In this document: positions 6,404 to 6,466 of the stretch, piece by piece
How the letters are laid out: every line of letters begins with the position of its first letter
Numbering within the stretch: the first letter of the stretch is position 1
NCBI GenBank assembly: GCA_964363305.1
Contig: CAYIHX010000088.1
Span: 1 to 6,466 of the forward strand
Source of the DNA: CAYIHX01 sp964363305
Lineage (GTDB): Bacteria > Bdellovibrionota > UBA1018
DNA: 6,466 nucleotides
Direction of reading: 5' to 3'
Made by a program: the position numbers and the translations under genes
The notes under the pieces: generated by a model
Told to the model about the DNA's origin: nothing
Databases searched by the model: none
Seen by the model: only the letters and a program-made list of their open reading frames with translations

Positions 6404-6466
6404 ATGTCGCGAAATCTTTCGAACGAAATTCTCTGGGAAAAAATCTACGACGCCCGCGCACGCGAG
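6404..6466 (+). CDS. N-terminal start of an HNH endonuclease family protein (3' end outside window end)
   Basis: ATG at 6404 opens a frame beginning MSRNLSNEILWEKIYDAR and still open at the last base, which completes a GAG codon. The LSNE...L opening matches how Bdellovibrio-type HNH proteins begin (from memory of the family, not a search). An in-frame ATG at 6392 would add MHSS; the upstream in-frame stop is TAG at 6311-6313. No good Shine-Dalgarno precedes either ATG; the closest purine run is AAAAGAGG at 6365-6372, which is too far. If the window ends are joined, this piece continues without a break into base 1 and completes the gene at 1-999, giving 353 residues. Otherwise it is the start of a second paralogue. 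It is too short to identify alone; the call depends on the family pattern and the fit with the other end. Confidence 0.7.
   Translation, partial: MSRNLSNEILWEKIYDARARE

Overview
The window looks like DNA from a predatory or environmental bacterium of the Bdellovibrionota (Bdellovibrio-like). This is inferred from two gene families I associate with that group, not from a marker gene: an HNH-endonuclease protein with a helical 'RGFESLF...GYEEGSAYRR' front half, and a very large FG-GAP/fibronectin-type lipoprotein. Coding DNA is GC-rich. No rRNA, tRNA, CRISPR array, transposase, integrase or recognisable replication gene is visible.

Layout. Bases 1-999 (+) hold all but the first residues of an HNH-endonuclease family protein; the frame is already open at base 1. 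Only 17 bp further on, the convergent 4.95-kb gene at 1017-5966 (-) encodes a 1649-residue secreted lipoprotein. Its order is signal peptide and lipobox, two FN3 domains, two Ig-like modules, then 14 FG-GAP repeats, which I read as two seven-bladed beta-propellers. Bases 5967-6403 are non-coding, with an AT-rich promoter region for the lipoprotein, several small inverted and direct repeats and a perfect 16-bp palindrome. From 6404 (+) to the last base runs the start of an HNH-family gene.

The most important observation is that the two ends fit. The 21-residue N-terminal piece at 6404-6466 ends on a codon boundary, and base 1 begins the next codon of the HNH reading frame. Joined end to start, they give a single uninterrupted 353-residue HNH protein with the length and N-terminal pattern I expect for this family. 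The simplest readings are that the window is a complete circular molecule or contig of 6466 bp, or one unit of a tandem repeat collapsed in assembly. The alternative is a linear stretch between two HNH paralogues. If circular, it carries two convergent genes sharing one ~437-bp divergent control region and no replication initiator that I can recognise.

How the genes relate. The lipoprotein is probably a surface-exposed binding or adhesion protein. The HNH protein is a cytoplasmic nuclease of a family reminiscent of the DUF222/13E12-type repeats of actinobacteria. Nothing in the sequence shows that the two act together. A link through mobility, with nuclease plus cargo, is speculation prompted by the apparent circularity.
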